Below are positions 1 to 12,882 of a DNA stretch of 64,000 nucleotides, piece after piece. The notes under the pieces were generated by a model that saw nothing but the letters and a program-made list of their open reading frames with translations, searched no databases and was not told the DNA's origin. The DNA lies in contig JAPQWV010000001.1 of the NCBI GenBank assembly GCA_027422505.1, positions 6,386,001 to 6,450,000 of the forward strand, written 5' to 3'. Origin of the DNA: Craterostigma plantagineum (taxonomy: Eukaryota > Streptophyta > Magnoliopsida > Lamiales > Linderniaceae). The position numbers were made by a program, and so were the translations under genes. How positions within the stretch are numbered: the first letter of the stretch is position 1; every line of letters starts with the position of its first letter.

Positions 1-3
1 GAT

Positions 4-344
4 TGTTAGGAAATATTTATTGTGTTCAATTAATTATTTTATCTTAGCTTTGTTATTTATATTAAGCTAATAGATTGTAAATATACCTTATCTGTGGGTA
101 ATTAGTTACTTTTGGGCTCAATAGCCCATTAGGGCTTATGTATAAATACCCTAAACATTACATGTTTAGGGTTACGGATTCAGAATCAGAGTTTAACTAT
201 TTTGCTAAGTAGCTTGCGCATCCCACTCTGTTCAAACTCTGCACATCGTCTAGTGGTATTACTGCTCTTTAGCATCCGAAATTCATCGTCTAAGGTAATA
301 CTAATTATATGAATCCTGTCAAGGTTGGATAAATCGGACCAACA
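4..344 (+). repeat. LTR, solo or 3' LTR of a Copia element
   Basis: This 341-bp stretch begins TGTTAGG and ends CCAACA. It matches, in opposite orientation, the LTR at 5203-5548, sharing the 'gggctcaatagccc' block and a TATA-like 'tgtataaatacccta'. No tRNA-Met primer-binding site follows it, unlike the other copy. It is therefore either a solo LTR or the 3' LTR of an element extending left of the window. Confidence 0.75.
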
Positions 345-1333
345 GAGACATACAACAGTTTTATCATAACCCTAACCATAATTCTGATATTAATCACCCT
401 CAATTAATTACTTGAGAACCCTAACAGCAGATTCTCCTGCATTAAGCCCTTCGTCCACCAATCTATTCGAAACAATAGTTGTGGAGGTAAAGAACGATAT
501 TCAAGGAGAAAACGCAACGGCCCACTGTTACTCTTCGGAGGACGATATCGGGACCCACAACCTCTTCTACAGTAAGGGTGTGTTTGGTTCAAGAAATTTA
601 GTGAGGAAAGGAAAAGGAAATGGAAAGGGAAAATCATTTTTGTGTTTGGTTGACTATAGAAATAGGTGAAGAAAAGAAAAGAAAAGAAAACTTAAGTTAG
701 TTTTGAAGCAAAAAACATGGAAAATCATTTTCTTCACCAAATGGTGAGGGAAATGAGGGAAAAGCTAACATAAATTAATTTCTCTCTAGTTTTCTTTTCC
801 TCGCCATTATCCACGAGATTACGTGGCTCCCCGTAATTTAGTGAAACATCGTTCTATTGGGAGATCGATGAGTGGGTAAGGCTCAGGTGTGCATGTGCCG
901 TTGGACCTAATGCGGTGACTTCTACCCGGTGGCTAATAAATTAGCACATGTACCTATGGGGGTTGGTCCGAGTAATTTGTGAGCTAAGGGAATTTTGTAT
1001 CTTCCGCTCTTCGGTCTTGTCAAGAATTTCCAAATAGGGGTAGTTTTATGAGTTTGAGATCGTCACTAACACTCGGCTGTATTCCGGGGATAGGTTCAGT
1101 TTGGTCTGACTGAACCATGGGAACTTGAAATCCATACATCCGGTACGAAGTGATGCGTGCTGCTTGATTTTGGTCAGCGGTTCGGAGCAGGTCTGTTGAG
1201 GTCATTGCCAAGTTAGCACTAGAAGCCACCATCGCCTTTTGAAGAGAGTTGACCGTTGTAGGCTTGAGATTCGTCCTTGAAGTTTATCTTTGGAAGACGG
1301 GGGAATTCTTTTGAGGCAAGATTACGAGAGTAT
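345..1333. other. Non-genic stretch, no recognised gene
   Basis: No protein family is recognised. From about 575 the sequence starts 'gtgtgtttggttc', a common MITE opening, followed by purine-rich repeats to about 780, but I find no matching inverted end. A 70-codon open frame on the minus strand at 1020-1232 resembles nothing I know and lacks gene context. Confidence 0.4.
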
Positions 1334-1549
1334 GAGGCCTTTCATTTTTTTTTTAATATATATATATATATATGTATTTTCTTATTAATAATGTAATAGT
1401 AACTATATATTATATTATTTTTATATGTATATATATAATATAGATATATAATTTTTTTTATATATATGTATTATCTTATTAATAATGTAATAGTAACTAT
1501 ATATTATATTATTTATATATGTATATATATAGATATAGATATATAATTT
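1334..1549. repeat. AT-rich tandem duplication
   Basis: The block containing 'cttattaataatgtaat' followed by 'agtaactatatattat' occurs twice about 93 bp apart, each copy flanked by TA dinucleotide runs. It looks like a local tandem duplication of simple-sequence DNA. Confidence 0.7.
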
Positions 1550-1567
1550 CTTTCTTTCTTTTTTATT

Positions 1568-1766
1568 CCTCCCCCTCAAATCATGCTACTTAAAACTGAA
1601 TACTCCCCCTCAAAAGATGCAAATACGAATCAATTTTATCTTTCGAATCTCTTTCCCTAAGTTCATGTAATTAAGTTTGCTCCCCCTCAAAAATTTAATT
1701 ATTGCTCCCTTTAACACAAATATAGGAGTTATTTCTCTTTAAAATAAAGATTTGCTCCCCCTCAAA
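1568..1766 (-). other. Repeated polypurine-tract motifs (Sirevirus type)
   Basis: Four copies of TTTGAGGGGGAG are read on the minus strand, at about 1568-1580, 1603-1614, 1679-1691 and 1754-1766. Plant Sireviruses are known to carry multiple polypurine-tract repeats upstream of the 3' LTR. These are on the same strand as the gag remnant and 5' LTR at 2880-5548, so they are probably the 3' non-coding remnant of the same element after loss of pol. No 3' LTR follows. Confidence 0.6.
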
Positions 1767-2070
1767 TTTAGCTCAAATAGAAAAAATGGTATTTATTAGT
1801 TGACTACGGAATATGCGTTATGAATTTCAAAATCTCGCAAGGTTATGAAATGCATATTTAAACATGTACTATTTTGAAAGATAAAGGCATTTATCAATTC
1901 AGCCTATATGCATACGTAAAAGTTTAAGCTCGAAAATTCTTTAAGATGTATGCATAATGAAAATGTATCTATAACATGGTATTTAATGCATTTCGGCTCA
2001 TGTATGCATGCGAAAATTTGGAATTTAAGGTCTTTTTGAAGCATGCATAACTATAATGTACCTATAGGAG

Positions 2071-2660
2071 GGTTTAGACTACATTTATCGGCAACCGGTC
2101 GTGTGTAAATAAATAGAGAAATGAGAAAAATAAATCAAAAAAATAAAAGAATCACACAACCTCCCACAACCTTGTTGGTGGACCAACCTGGTTCACCAAC
2201 CGGTTGTGCACAGTTTTCAATAAATTGTACTGTATGTTTTTTATTGATTTTTATAATACATTAATTATCTATTAAAATTTTATTTTTATTTATTTACCAA
2301 AATATATGATTTGTTTTTCTCTATAAATAGAGACTAATATTGATACATTTTGAATCAAAATTTCAAATTATCAATTTCTCTATTACGTTCTATAATTTAT
2401 CATAATTCATATTATTTTTTTTCTCCAATGACCAAAATATCTAAATTTTATATCATATATGTAATCTATTTTTCAAACATTCAAATACTACTTAAAATGA
2501 TTATAAAATATAAATAGTATGGGTTGTGTTGGGTTGTTGATAAAGTTGAAAATTATTTGGGTTGGGTTGAGGTATAGGTTGTGGATGTGAAGGAGAGAGA
2601 AATTAATATTTTATTATCATGACCGGTTGTGAAGGTCATGGATAAATATAGTCTTAGTCA
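2071..2660. mobile_element. Candidate MITE with imperfect terminal inverted repeats
   Basis: The left end 'ttagactacatttatc' and the right end 'gataaatatagtctta' are near-perfect inverted repeats, and the adjacent ACCGGTYRTG blocks extend the similarity to about 40 bp with gaps. The element interrupts a roughly 90-bp sequence found on both sides (about 1970-2066 and 2655-2735), itself a diverged direct repeat. There is no coding capacity, and I could not fix a target duplication. Confidence 0.5.
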
Positions 2661-2881
2661 TTTCAGTTCATATGCACGCTAAAATTTGAAATTTAAAGTT
2701 CTTTTAAACATGCATAGCTATGATGTACCCTCGTTTGGTTGCTCGCATCGCTAACCAGCCGTGTATGTGGAGCAACCCAAGATACCATACACACTGGGAT
2801 GTTTGGCTGCCCCCGTCGCATACCAGCATGAGTGTGGAGCAGCTCTCTTAGTACCTACTCATGCTGGGATATCTGCAAAAC

Positions 2882-4159
2882 ATTATCGGGACTTTGGTAC
2901 CCATTTTTGGATGGGTCCTCCCTTATTAACAGAAAACGGGTTAAGCACATAAGGTGTAAAATCTTGTCCTAAATCATCCATTAATGTAGCTTTAGGTACC
3001 CATTTAGGACTAATTTGACACGGGTATGACATTTCAGCACAGGTGAACGTGTTATTCGAAGAAGATTTAAAATTTTCTCCGAAGCCAGTCGCATAAGATG
3101 TTTCTCAGACTTAACATGGACTGAATATTTCAGGAAGGCATGAGAACATATAGAATTATAGGCATTGTTAGTACATGAAATGTTTTTCCTACGTGAAGTG
3201 TTCACACGATTCACATCAAAATGATGACTTTTCTTAGAACTTGGCTTACAAGAATGATTAACATTTTTGGATGGGTAAGCAATTCCGCAGCTATCATTCT
3301 TTAAAGAAAGAGATGTTTTTGGGGCTTGAGAAGTTCGCTTGCTTGAGCTTGGAACTTCTTCTTTGCACGCTTCTCTTTTGATAGGAATGGGAGAGGAAAA
3401 CTCTTGAATATTTTCGACTTTAATTTTCGCAGACAATTGTGATTTCCTTTCTCCTTCCTAATTTTCTTTTATTCCTTAGCTATTTTTAAAGCTCGACTTT
3501 TCAGCTTCAGTCAATATTGACTTAGAATTATTCCATTACTATATAAAGCTCTAGTCGCCAGTAACTTAGAATTAGTAGAAGTCGTTGCGATGGTAGGAAC
3601 AAGATCATGCGTTTGCATCCCTTTATCATGTTTTGAAATCGAGGAAGCTTTAAGATTAGATATCACCGTTAGAAGTGCATTCTTTTCTGCTTCAAAATTC
3701 TTTCTTTCCATTTCTAATGTAGAATTTAAATCCTCTATTTTGTTAAGAATATGAGGTATATCGACGGAAGATGAATTTTTTGAATGATCAGATTTTGCTT
3801 CCTCGGTCTTAGAAATCGCAAAAAGATTTTCTAAATTTTTAATCTTAGAATAGAGCTTCGTGCGTTCTACATGTAAGAAAGAATAGTTATTTTGAGCCGT
3901 ATTCTTTTCGCCTTGACAGGTATCTAGACTCTTAGTTAATTCACTAACCTTGGTTATTAGAATTTTCTAGTTGGGCTTCTAGATTAGCGACTTTCTCATT
4001 TGCATTCAACAATCTACAATCAAGGATACGTCTCTCTTTGAGACTCTTAACCAAGCAATTGTAATTGTTGTCTAGCCTGTCTTCTAATTCTTTTACTATC
4101 GAACTATGCTTCTTTAAGGAAATATACTTAGTCTCGCTAATAATCGAGTAGGCGTCCAT
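2882..4159 (-). pseudogene. Sirevirus-like gag remnant
   Basis: Open fragments lie at 3944-4159, 3511-3711 and 2981-3436 on the minus strand, separated by frameshifts and stops. The first is strongly heptad-like, rich in K, E and L (for example KELEDRL and KVANLEAQLE), consistent with the coiled coil reported for Sirevirus Gag. The last is S/K-rich with scattered C and H. Below 2981 the translation continues with two KWVPK motifs, the IQKWVPKS-like signature that usually precedes the protease in this lineage. The N-terminal gag domain, protease, integrase and reverse transcriptase are not found. It is a decayed, non-functional fragment. Confidence 0.6.
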
Positions 4160-5188
4160 TTTTGTAGTATGTTGGAGTTGGATCTTAATCGTGTTGATCA
4201 GCTAAATCTTAGATGAAACCAAATAACGTTAGAATATTGAAGATAGATAAGATAATCACACGGTTTAATTTATGATTACTTAATGAAAATTTAATTAAGA
4301 AATGCAATTTTCGAGGAATGTCTCTAGATATGATTTTCGAGGATAGAAGTCTGATTGTATTTAGATTCAATTTATTAATTAATGTCTTAAAAAAAATGTT
4401 CTCTAAAGTGGTTTTCAAAAAAAAAATTAAATTTATAATTAAGAGCTTTTTCGATAAGGCCACAGTGTAGATAAAAATTGAATTTCTTGAAGTGAATACC
4501 GAAATCCTTAAAGTAAGTACTAGATGATATCGAAATCTTAGGATTTTAAATCTAATTTTTCGCAATTCACTTTCTCGAGAAGTTCTAGTGAAATTGAAAT
4601 TCGAGGATGTCGAAAGCTTTAAAATCGCTGAATAAGTTCGAGAATCTTGAAATTCGGGACGGAATTTAGCAGTCTTCGAGAACCTTATAATTGAGAGATA
4701 TTTCGAAAGAAAATGTTGAGAAAGCACAGAATTGCAATTAAATACGATTTAAAGAGAAATATATCGAGAAGTTCACAATCGAAATTAAGAGTAGATTTCG
4801 ATAAAAAATTTCGAGAAGCTTTAAAATTGAGATTTCGATAAAATTCTCGAGAAGCTAGAAAAATAAGGGCAGATCTCGATGGAAATTTCGAAAAGCACTA
4901 AATTGAAATTAACAACGGATTTCGGGCAATTGAAATTGAGAACAGCTCGGAAAATATTTTGCTCTTCGAAAAGTTCCTGTTCGTCGTCAAAGTTCCTGTT
5001 CGTCGTCAAAATCGGATCTTCGACTGAATTCGCTGGAAAAACTGATAAAATTTATCAACAATTATGAGAAAACAGATATTCAATTATGCATTACTCCAGA
5101 GATTAAGCAGAATTCATGGAGTTTAAAAATCTATAATACTGCAAAATAGAAAAATCAGAAAGTTCGATGAATTTGATCCACGATTTCG

Positions 5189-5200
5189 GCTCTGATACCA
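5189..5200 (-). other. Primer-binding site (tRNA-Met)
   Basis: TGGTATCAGAGC on the minus strand lies two bases inside the LTR. It is the canonical complement to the 3' end of plant initiator tRNA-Met used by many Copia elements. Confidence 0.85.
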
Positions 5201-5202
5201 CT

Positions 5203-5548
5203 TGTTCGTCCGATTTATCCAACCTTGACGAAATTCATATTATTAGTATTACCTTAGACGATGAATTACGGATGCTTAAGAGAGGTAATACCACCAGACG
5301 AGTCGCAGAGTTTGAACGGTGTGGAACGTGCGAGTAATTTAGCCAAATAGTCAAACTCTGATTCTGAATCTGTAACCCTAAACATTGTAATGTTTAGGGT
5401 ATTTATACATAAGCCCTAATGGGCTATTGAGCCCAAAAGTAACTAATGTACCGACAGATAAGGTATATTTACAATCTGGTCCTAGCTTAATATAAATTAC
5501 AAAGCTAAGATAAAATAATTAATTGAACACAATAAATATTGTCCAACT
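5203..5548 (-). repeat. 5' LTR of the Sirevirus-like fragment
   Basis: This 346-bp LTR is read on the minus strand and is nearly the same as 4-344 in inverted orientation. The expected initial TG is mutated to AG at 5548. The end CGAACA abuts the primer-binding site. Confidence 0.75.
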
Positions 5549-5671
5549 GTCTCCATTATCGGGGATGAATATATGGCTAAATTGATCTTATATATGCTAA
5601 GTTTGCATGGTCATGTGTGACATAGGATTGTTTATTGCGTGCGTATTCAAGACAAGAGAAGTGATGATATA

Positions 5672-5913
5672 CAGTAAAACCTCTATAAATTAATAATATT
5701 GGGACCTTGGAATTTTATTAATTTAGAGAGATATTAATATATCGATAAATTAATATCTTATTAATTAAAAGTGAGACTCTTTAAATTCAACAAATTTAGA
5801 ATGCATTGACGATAAATGAATTCAAATATGTTTCAACAAATTTAGAATGCCCAAGTCGGGACCGGAAGATTTTATTATTTTAGAGAGTTTGTTAATTTAT
5901 AGAGGCTTTACTG
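5672..5913. mobile_element. Emigrant-like MITE, short copy
   Basis: The 242-bp element starts CAGTAAAACCTCTATAAA and ends with the inverted equivalent (one C for T), flanked by TA on both sides. The terminal sequence matches what I recall of the pogo-type Emigrant/Lemi1 MITE family. It has the same ends as the longer copy at 6036-6658 but lacks most of its middle, so it is an internal deletion derivative. Confidence 0.8.
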
Positions 5914-6035
5914 TATATGGATATCATTTAGGTCATGGTTTCTTGTAAGTATTGCAGTTAATGTGAGTTTATTAGTCGTTCATGAGACTTTAATACGTTT
6001 TGCTTGTAATCGCGAACTGGAAAAGAAGTACAATA

Positions 6036-6658
6036 CAGTAAAACCTCTATAAATTAATAACATTGGGATCATGAAATTTTATTAATTCAGAGAGATATTA
6101 ATATATTGATAAATTAATATTTTATTAATTAAAAGAGAGACTCTTTAAATTCAACAAATTTAGAATGTATTGACGATAAATGAATTCAAATATGTTCATT
6201 AATTATATTCATGTACTCAAAACATTTACAAGTGTGAATTAATAAAAAATATTATTTGAAAATTAGTCAAGTTACAATATCAAATGCTCCCACGGTATCA
6301 TTGGAATATCGTTCAACCAAAGGGGATATTCGACACAAAATGGTGACAACCCTTCACAATTTTTTGTACTATTCATCGCAATTAAAAAAGTTAGGGATGA
6401 AATCCAATTAGATTAAAATTTAAGAAAATCTAGTAACAAACCAGATTCTCAATTTAGCAAATTACCATAATTTATAACTGTAATTTATGAATTATTAATT
6501 TAGAGTTTTAATGGGAACTAATATTTGTAAAGGGATTTTCCAAAAAACTATTATATTATTATCTTATCAAATTTGATGAGTTTTTACAAAGGCCCAAGCC
6601 GGGACCGAGAGATTTTATTATTTTAGAGAGTTTATTAAAATTGATAGAGGTTTTACTG
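6036..6658. mobile_element. Emigrant-like MITE, long copy
   Basis: The 623-bp element has the same CAGTAAAACCTC ends and TA flanks as the copy at 5672-5913. The first ~150 bp and last ~60 bp match that copy, and the ~400-bp AT-rich middle is unique to this one. No transposase frame is present, so it is non-autonomous. Confidence 0.8.
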
Positions 6659-7159
6659 TAGGTTCGACCACGAATTAAAAAGGAATGCATTTTATGTACT
6701 GTTCATGCATTTTGGTGATTTGGAGATAATAAATGGATATTTTAAGTGATTTTTGTTTTTAATTAACATTATCGACTTATAGTCATTATAGAAAATTAAA
6801 CAGTTGTTTCGTAAACTAAGGAATAATACTTTTATGACATACAACTTAGGGGCAATTTAAAGACATTATTAACTTTCAAAGTTAAAGAGATTCTTGGATT
6901 GAATTGGATTCTCCGAATGTGTCCCGTCACAAATTCCCACAAGCATTCAATCTCATAAATTTCATATAAAGATTACTACTAACCTTATCAATTATAAAAA
7001 GCCTTAGGAATAGAAAAATTTTACCGGTTTTAATATCGAAATAAATGACCATATTACGTTAAAAAAAAAAAGAGAGAAGGTTTTTATATTGTACAAAATA
7101 AGGTATTAATATGAGTACGATATTGATATTTGTAATACTGGCTGGATTCCATATGTATA
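6659..7159. other. Non-genic stretch upstream of ALG11 remnant
   Basis: AT-rich with no recognisable exon. This is where the N-terminal exons of ALG11 would be expected, and none is found. Confidence 0.5.
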
Positions 7160-7786
7160 GCTGTTTTGGTCGAAATGCTATAAACGAGTCTCACATTGAA
7201 AAGCTTTGGGGGATTACAAATCGTATTAAACAGTCTACCCTCCTTGCGACACTTCTGGCCTCCAGGTTTGGATTCTAATTTATGGTGACATTATTTTACT
7301 TGAATAAAAAGAACTAATGCTCATTATCCTGTGTACATTACTATACATGTTGGTGCTCTTAAGTTGAAATCTGATCCATGGTTTCCTAACAGGAGCTACA
7401 ACTTAAAAGGTCTACGAAACAAGTAAAGATTATATCCGTGGCTCAGTTTCGTCCAGAGAAGGTGGGCATTTAATTATGAGATTAAGGTATACATACAATA
7501 TAGCTGTAACCATCTATCTGGAAGATTTTGTAGTCAAATATGCTACCACTAATGGAGCCCCTTGTCCAGGCACACTCGCTTCAACTCGAGGCATTTGCTG
7601 TTGCCCTGAAGAATTTGAATCGTGATCTACCAAGACCAAAGTTACAATTTGTTGGCAGTTGCAGAAATGACGCAAATGAGAAAAGGTTGCGAAACTTGAA
7701 GGACAGAACCTGCGAGTTGCAGCAGTTGGATAACGATGTTGAGTTCCACAAAAATGTAACATACAGGTTAGGTAAAGCATCTATAT

Positions 7787-8377
7787 TGTTGGCCGGAAAG
7801 AAAAATATTCTTGTAAAATGCACCTCGCAAATATCCACGAACGATAGACCCGAAATTTGATTGAACCGGAAAGAAAATATTCGAAGATTGTGTCGTACAC
7901 AATTTCCTTAAAACAGATTCGCTCCCTCACGTATGTGCTAGAGATTTTAACGAACGTTTGTTTCCCATGATACTTCGAAAACACAGCGTTCGTTTAGCAC
8001 AAAAACGACACCGACGGCGAACGGAACAAGACGATAGCAGAACCAATTTTGAGAGATGTTTCTATTTTCTTTCTCTATTTTTCTTATTATTTTTCTTGTT
8101 ATTTTTATTAGGTTTAATCATCTATTTATAGAACCAAAAAATCATTATATAAATATTATTTTATTTTTAATTAGATGACATAATATTTGAGTGGTTTTAA
8201 ACAACTCCAACATTTAATCAAAGTCATTAACTTAGAAGAGTGGTTTGCCCCTACATGGATGAGCCTTTTAGAAGTTGGGCCTTCTAGAAGTGGGGCCGTT
8301 ATTGGGCCAGTTCGAAGCCCAATTCCTCATTCACATAAATAATTTATAAAATCAACTATATTATAAATTTTCTAACA
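7787..8377 (-). repeat. 3' LTR of Copia element 1
   Basis: 591 bp. It is the counterpart of 12883-13490, differing by small indels and substitutions, and lies beside the polypurine tract at 8378-8387. Confidence 0.88.
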
Positions 8378-8915
8378 ATCCCCCACATGAATGAGACTTG
8401 TATGGTTAAAGTTTCTGCTAATCTAATGATACTCTGCATAGAGGATATTTACCATTTGAACTTCCTCCTTGTATGCACGCTTGGTTTACTGCAATCCAGT
8501 AGAACACGATGTCTTTGAACTGTCCCGTTTTTCGTGTAAACGAATCCACGTACAATACACAGAGACCATTTTTCTCTTGTTCCGTTCTCATGGTTTTGTC
8601 CAGTACGGTCGTGGACACGTCATGATTCTGCGAGGATTGCTAAAGAACTAAGCCTTTCAGTTCTCCTTTGAAAAGGCCCCACTTCTCCCTAACATAGGTG
8701 ACTTCTCACGTCGCAAGTATTTTCTATCAATACTATGATAGTCATTAAAGCATCATAATGCTAGCCTTTTTCCATCATCACTGTTTCTTAACAGGAATGA
8801 GCGGGGTTATCCCCCACAGTGATACCAAGTCCTAAGATTAGGTTGTCCCTTTGAACCTAGATCTTGGGATCTCCAGTCACATAGGTAGGGTTTTCCTTCT
8901 TAGCACTTCTATACT

Positions 8916-11900
8916 TTAAGGCTTTAAGCCCATCCCTTTCGTCAACTTTTCAACCACATGTCTATTTAACCCTTCTGTTAGCGGATTCGCAATGTTATCC
9001 GTAGATTTCACATAATCAATCGAGATAACCCCACTTGAGAGCAGTTGCCTAATGGTATTATGTCGATGACGTATGTGTCTCGACTTACCATTATACATTG
9101 TACTCTGTGCTCGTCCAATTGCCGATTGACTATCGCAGTGTATGCATATAGGCGGCACAGGCTTTTTCCATTTCGGGATATCCTCTAAGAAATGGCGTAG
9201 CCATTCAGCTTCTTCTCCACATTTATCCAAGGCAAAGAACTTAGATTCCATTGTGGATCTTGCTATAACCGTTTGTTTCGAGGATTTCCACGACACAGCA
9301 GCTCCAGCAAATGTAAACACATAGCCGCTGTGCTCTTAGAATCCTTCATGTCGGATATCCAGTTCGCATCTGTGTAGCCTTCTAACACCGCCGGATATCG
9401 ACCATAGTGTAATCCATAGTCTCGAGTATACCGTAAGTATCTCAAAATCCGTATTATAGCGACCCAATGATCCGCACTTGGATTGCTCGTGTACGAACTC
9501 AATTTGCTTATAACATAAGCAATATCTGACCTAGTACAGCTCATTAGATACATCAAGCTTCCGATAATCCGGGAGTATTCTACTTGAGAAATAGCCTCGC
9601 CGCGATTTTTCGACAAGTGAACGCTTCGATCTAATGGCGTTCTAGCAACACCAGAATCACCATTGCCGAATTTGTCGAGAATTTTGTCTACGTAATGAGC
9701 TTGACTCGAAACAAGACCGTTACTCGTTCGAATGATTTTAATTCCTAAAATTACGTCCGCAAGTCCCATATCTTTCATGTCAAATTTCGAATTTAACATA
9801 ACCTTGGTAGACTTGACCACTTTGCCATTACTACCAACAATGAGTATGTCGTCTACATATAGACATAAAATGACGTAGTCATCGCCTGTTTTCTTTGAGT
9901 AAACGCATTTATCGCTCTCATTGATTTTAAACCCGTAGTGGATCATCGCGTGATCAAAATTTCCGTGCCACTTCTTAGGGGCTTGTTAACCATACAAAGA
10001 TTTGATCAATCTACAGAGTTTCTTTTCGGTTCCAGGAGCACGAAAGCCTTCGGGTTGCTCCATATATATTTCCTCGTCTAATTCACCATCTAAGAAAGCT
10101 GTTTTGACATCCATTTGATGTACTTCCAAATTTCTTAAGGACGCGATAGCAAGTATCATCCTTATCGAGATGTGTCAAAGTAATCTAAGCCTTTGCGTTG
10201 CTTGTATCCTTCGATAACAAGTCTGGCTTCATACTTTTCCACAGACCCGTCTGGTCTCATTTTCCTTTTAAAGATCCATTTTGATCCTAAAGGTTTACAT
10301 CCCTTTGGGAGATCAACTAACTCCCAAGTATGATTCTGCAAGATAGAGTTAATCTCGCTTTTTATAGCTTCTTTCCATAAAGGCCCGTCTACGGAGCTCA
10401 CTGCTTCGTCATAAGTCAGTGGTTCCTTTTCAATGAAATATGTAACGAAATCATCACCAAATGATTTCTCTATTCGGGCACGCTTGCTTCGTCTCGGTTC
10501 ATTTCATGAACAGTACTAGGAATCTCGATTTCTATATCATCTCGTTAGATGTACCGGATCCATTATCGGATTTACAAGGAAATACATTTTCAAAGAAACA
10601 TGCATTTCTCGATTCCATGACCGTGTTCTTGTGTATATCCGTAATATTCGAATCATATACAAGAAACCGATATGTCGTATTATTGTGTGCATATCCTATG
10701 AAAATACAGTCCACCGTTTTAGGACCAATTTTCACCGCTTTAGGCATAGGTACGGCTACCTTCACCAAACACCCCCACATTCGCAAATGTTGGTACGAAA
10801 GCGTATTACCGTTCCATAACTCATATGCAGTTTTATTCATTTTCTTTCGAGGTATCCTATTTAATAGGTAATTACTCGTCAAGATAGCTTCGCCCCACAT
10901 ATTTGGCGGTAGAGCTGAACTCAATAACATCGCATTCATCATTTCTTCTAATGTGCGATTCTTTCGTTCGGCCACTCCGTTTTATTGAGGTGAATACGGG
11001 GCGGTCACTTCATGGACGATACCATGTTCCACACAAAAGCTCCCAATCGGCGCTTCGTATTCCCTACCCCAATCACTTCTCAATCTTTTAATTTTCTTGC
11101 CGAGTTGCGTTTCAACTTCGGTTTTGTAGAGAACAAATTTCTCTAATGCTTCGTCTTTGCTCTTAAGCAAATAAACAGAGCAATATTTGGTGCAATCGTC
11201 AATAAATGTTATAAAATATTTATTGCTCCACGTGTTTGAACGTATTTGAAATCACATAAATCGCTATGAATCAATTCAAGCGGTTCAGTACTTCTTGCTA
11301 CCGAGGGGAAAGACGATCTTGTCATTTTTGCCTCAACACAAATTTCGTATTTATGTTTCGAATTAATTCCGAATGTTGGAATATGGTCCATGTTAATTAA
11401 ACGACGTATCGATTCAAAATTAACGTGACGTAATCTACCGTGCCACAAATTGGAAGATTCGAACAAGTAAACGGAAGAACATTTTTCATTCTCATTTACA
11501 ATAGTCATTACATTCAGTTTAAACAAACCATCACAGGCATAGTCTTTACCAACAAACATACCCGACTTAGACAATATCACTTTGTCAGATTCAATAACAA
11601 TACGAAAACCATGCTTGTTCAACAAGAATCCCGAAATTAGATTTTTCCGTATCTCCGGAACGTACAGCACATCTTTCAGCGTCAGTATTGCGGAAGTCAT
11701 TTGAGCAGCACGCTTCCTTTACCCTCGACGGTAGCAGCAGTCACGTTTCCCATGTAGATCTTTTCTCCTTCAACCGGCTCACAGGTAGAGAAGAATCTAC
11801 GGTTCGTGCACACATGACGTGTAGCACCGGTATCGATCCACCATTCCTGTGGATTCGACCCAATCATGTTTACGTCCGAGACCACCGCGACAAGACTCAT

Positions 11901-12851
11901 CTTGCCACCCTCCTTGGCAATGTCTCTCACCATGTTGGCTTCATGGCTCCTTTTCGGAAGGCGACGGTCCGACGACTTGTGGCCCAATTTGCGGCAGTTT
12001 AAGCACTTTCCCTTGAACTTATAATTCGGCTTTGAAACGCCTCCGGTCGCCCCAAGTTTCGCCTTGGGTTTAGTCGGGCCTTTTCCATTCTTAGATGCAT
12101 GCTCCACGTTTACCTTCGGTTCAGATGAGCTTGACACTCTCCCGACATTTTGTTGTCTTCTTCGATTCGAAGTCTAACGATCAAGTCCTCCAAAGACATC
12201 TCCTTGCGCTTATGCTTAAGATAGTTTTTAAAGTCTTTCCAGCTCGGGGGCAGCTTCTCAATGATACCGCAACTTGGAAAGATTCGCTCAGAATCATTCG
12301 TTCTGCATGGATCTCGTGCAAGATCAATTGGATCTCTTGTACTTGACTAATCACAGTCTTGGAATCGACCATTTTATAATCAAGGAACCGTCCGACAACA
12401 AATTTCTTTGTGCCGGCATCCTCAGTTTTATATTTCCGGTCTAACGATTCCAACAATTCCTTAGCCGTAGCGACCGCACCATACACGTTGTACAGAGTAT
12501 CGCTTAGGGCATTCAGAATGTAATTACGACACAGGAAATCAGAGTGTTTCCATGCATCAACAGCGATCACGACCTCAGCATTCGTCTCGCCATCGTTCAC
12601 CTTAGGCTCGACCTCTTTCAGGTAGTTGGCCAAGTTCAGCGTGGTGAGATAAAAGAGCATCTTTTGCTGCCATCTCTTGAACATCGAGGCTGTCCCCATA
12701 AATTTCTCCGGCTCTCCAGGTGGTTGACTGGTACGTTTGGCTTCGTAACCACAGGTATGGCAGTGGGGATAAAAGTAGTAGGGAGAACGTCAATGTTTTC
12801 TTCGTTTCCCGTAGATTCTTGGTTGTTGAGGATGTCCACATAGTCTGACAT
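8916..12851 (-). pseudogene. Copia gag-pol, multiply frameshifted (element 1)
   Basis: In minus-strand order: gag (from the ATG at 12851, frameshifted near 12715 by one missing base relative to element 2), a zinc knuckle in which the last Cys is Arg, protease with the IDTGA motif, GAG-pre-integrase in which one Cys of the HHCC finger is Tyr, integrase core, reverse transcriptase with an intact YVDD box, and RNase H. Open fragments lie at 12181-12699, 11697-12137, 11209-11700, 10982-11170, 10532-10975, 10162-10401, 9263-9946 and 8916-9320. The breaks are scattered frameshifts and stops, so the copy cannot encode a polyprotein. Confidence 0.88.
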
Positions 12852-12882
12852 CTTTGCGGGATCGTCGATTCTGTTTTAAGAT

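Larger units (their letters stand above)
2880..5548 (-). mobile_element. 5' portion of a Sirevirus-like Copia retrotransposon
   Basis: Reading on the minus strand, an LTR (5548 down to 5203) is followed at once by a tRNA-Met primer-binding site, then about 1 kb of AT-rich untranslated leader with loose repeats of TTCGAGAAGCT, then gag remnants. The pol region is absent. Gag coiled-coil character and the separate polypurine repeats at 1568-1766 support a Sirevirus-type assignment, although 346 bp is short for a Sirevirus LTR. A small insertion (about 2735-2878) interrupts the downstream gag sequence. Confidence 0.65.

Noticed and set aside
4209..4727. 172-codon open frame on the minus strand
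   Set aside because: AT-rich low-complexity translation (I, L, F, S, N) in the untranslated leader of the Sirevirus-like fragment; no family resemblance and no conservation evidence.
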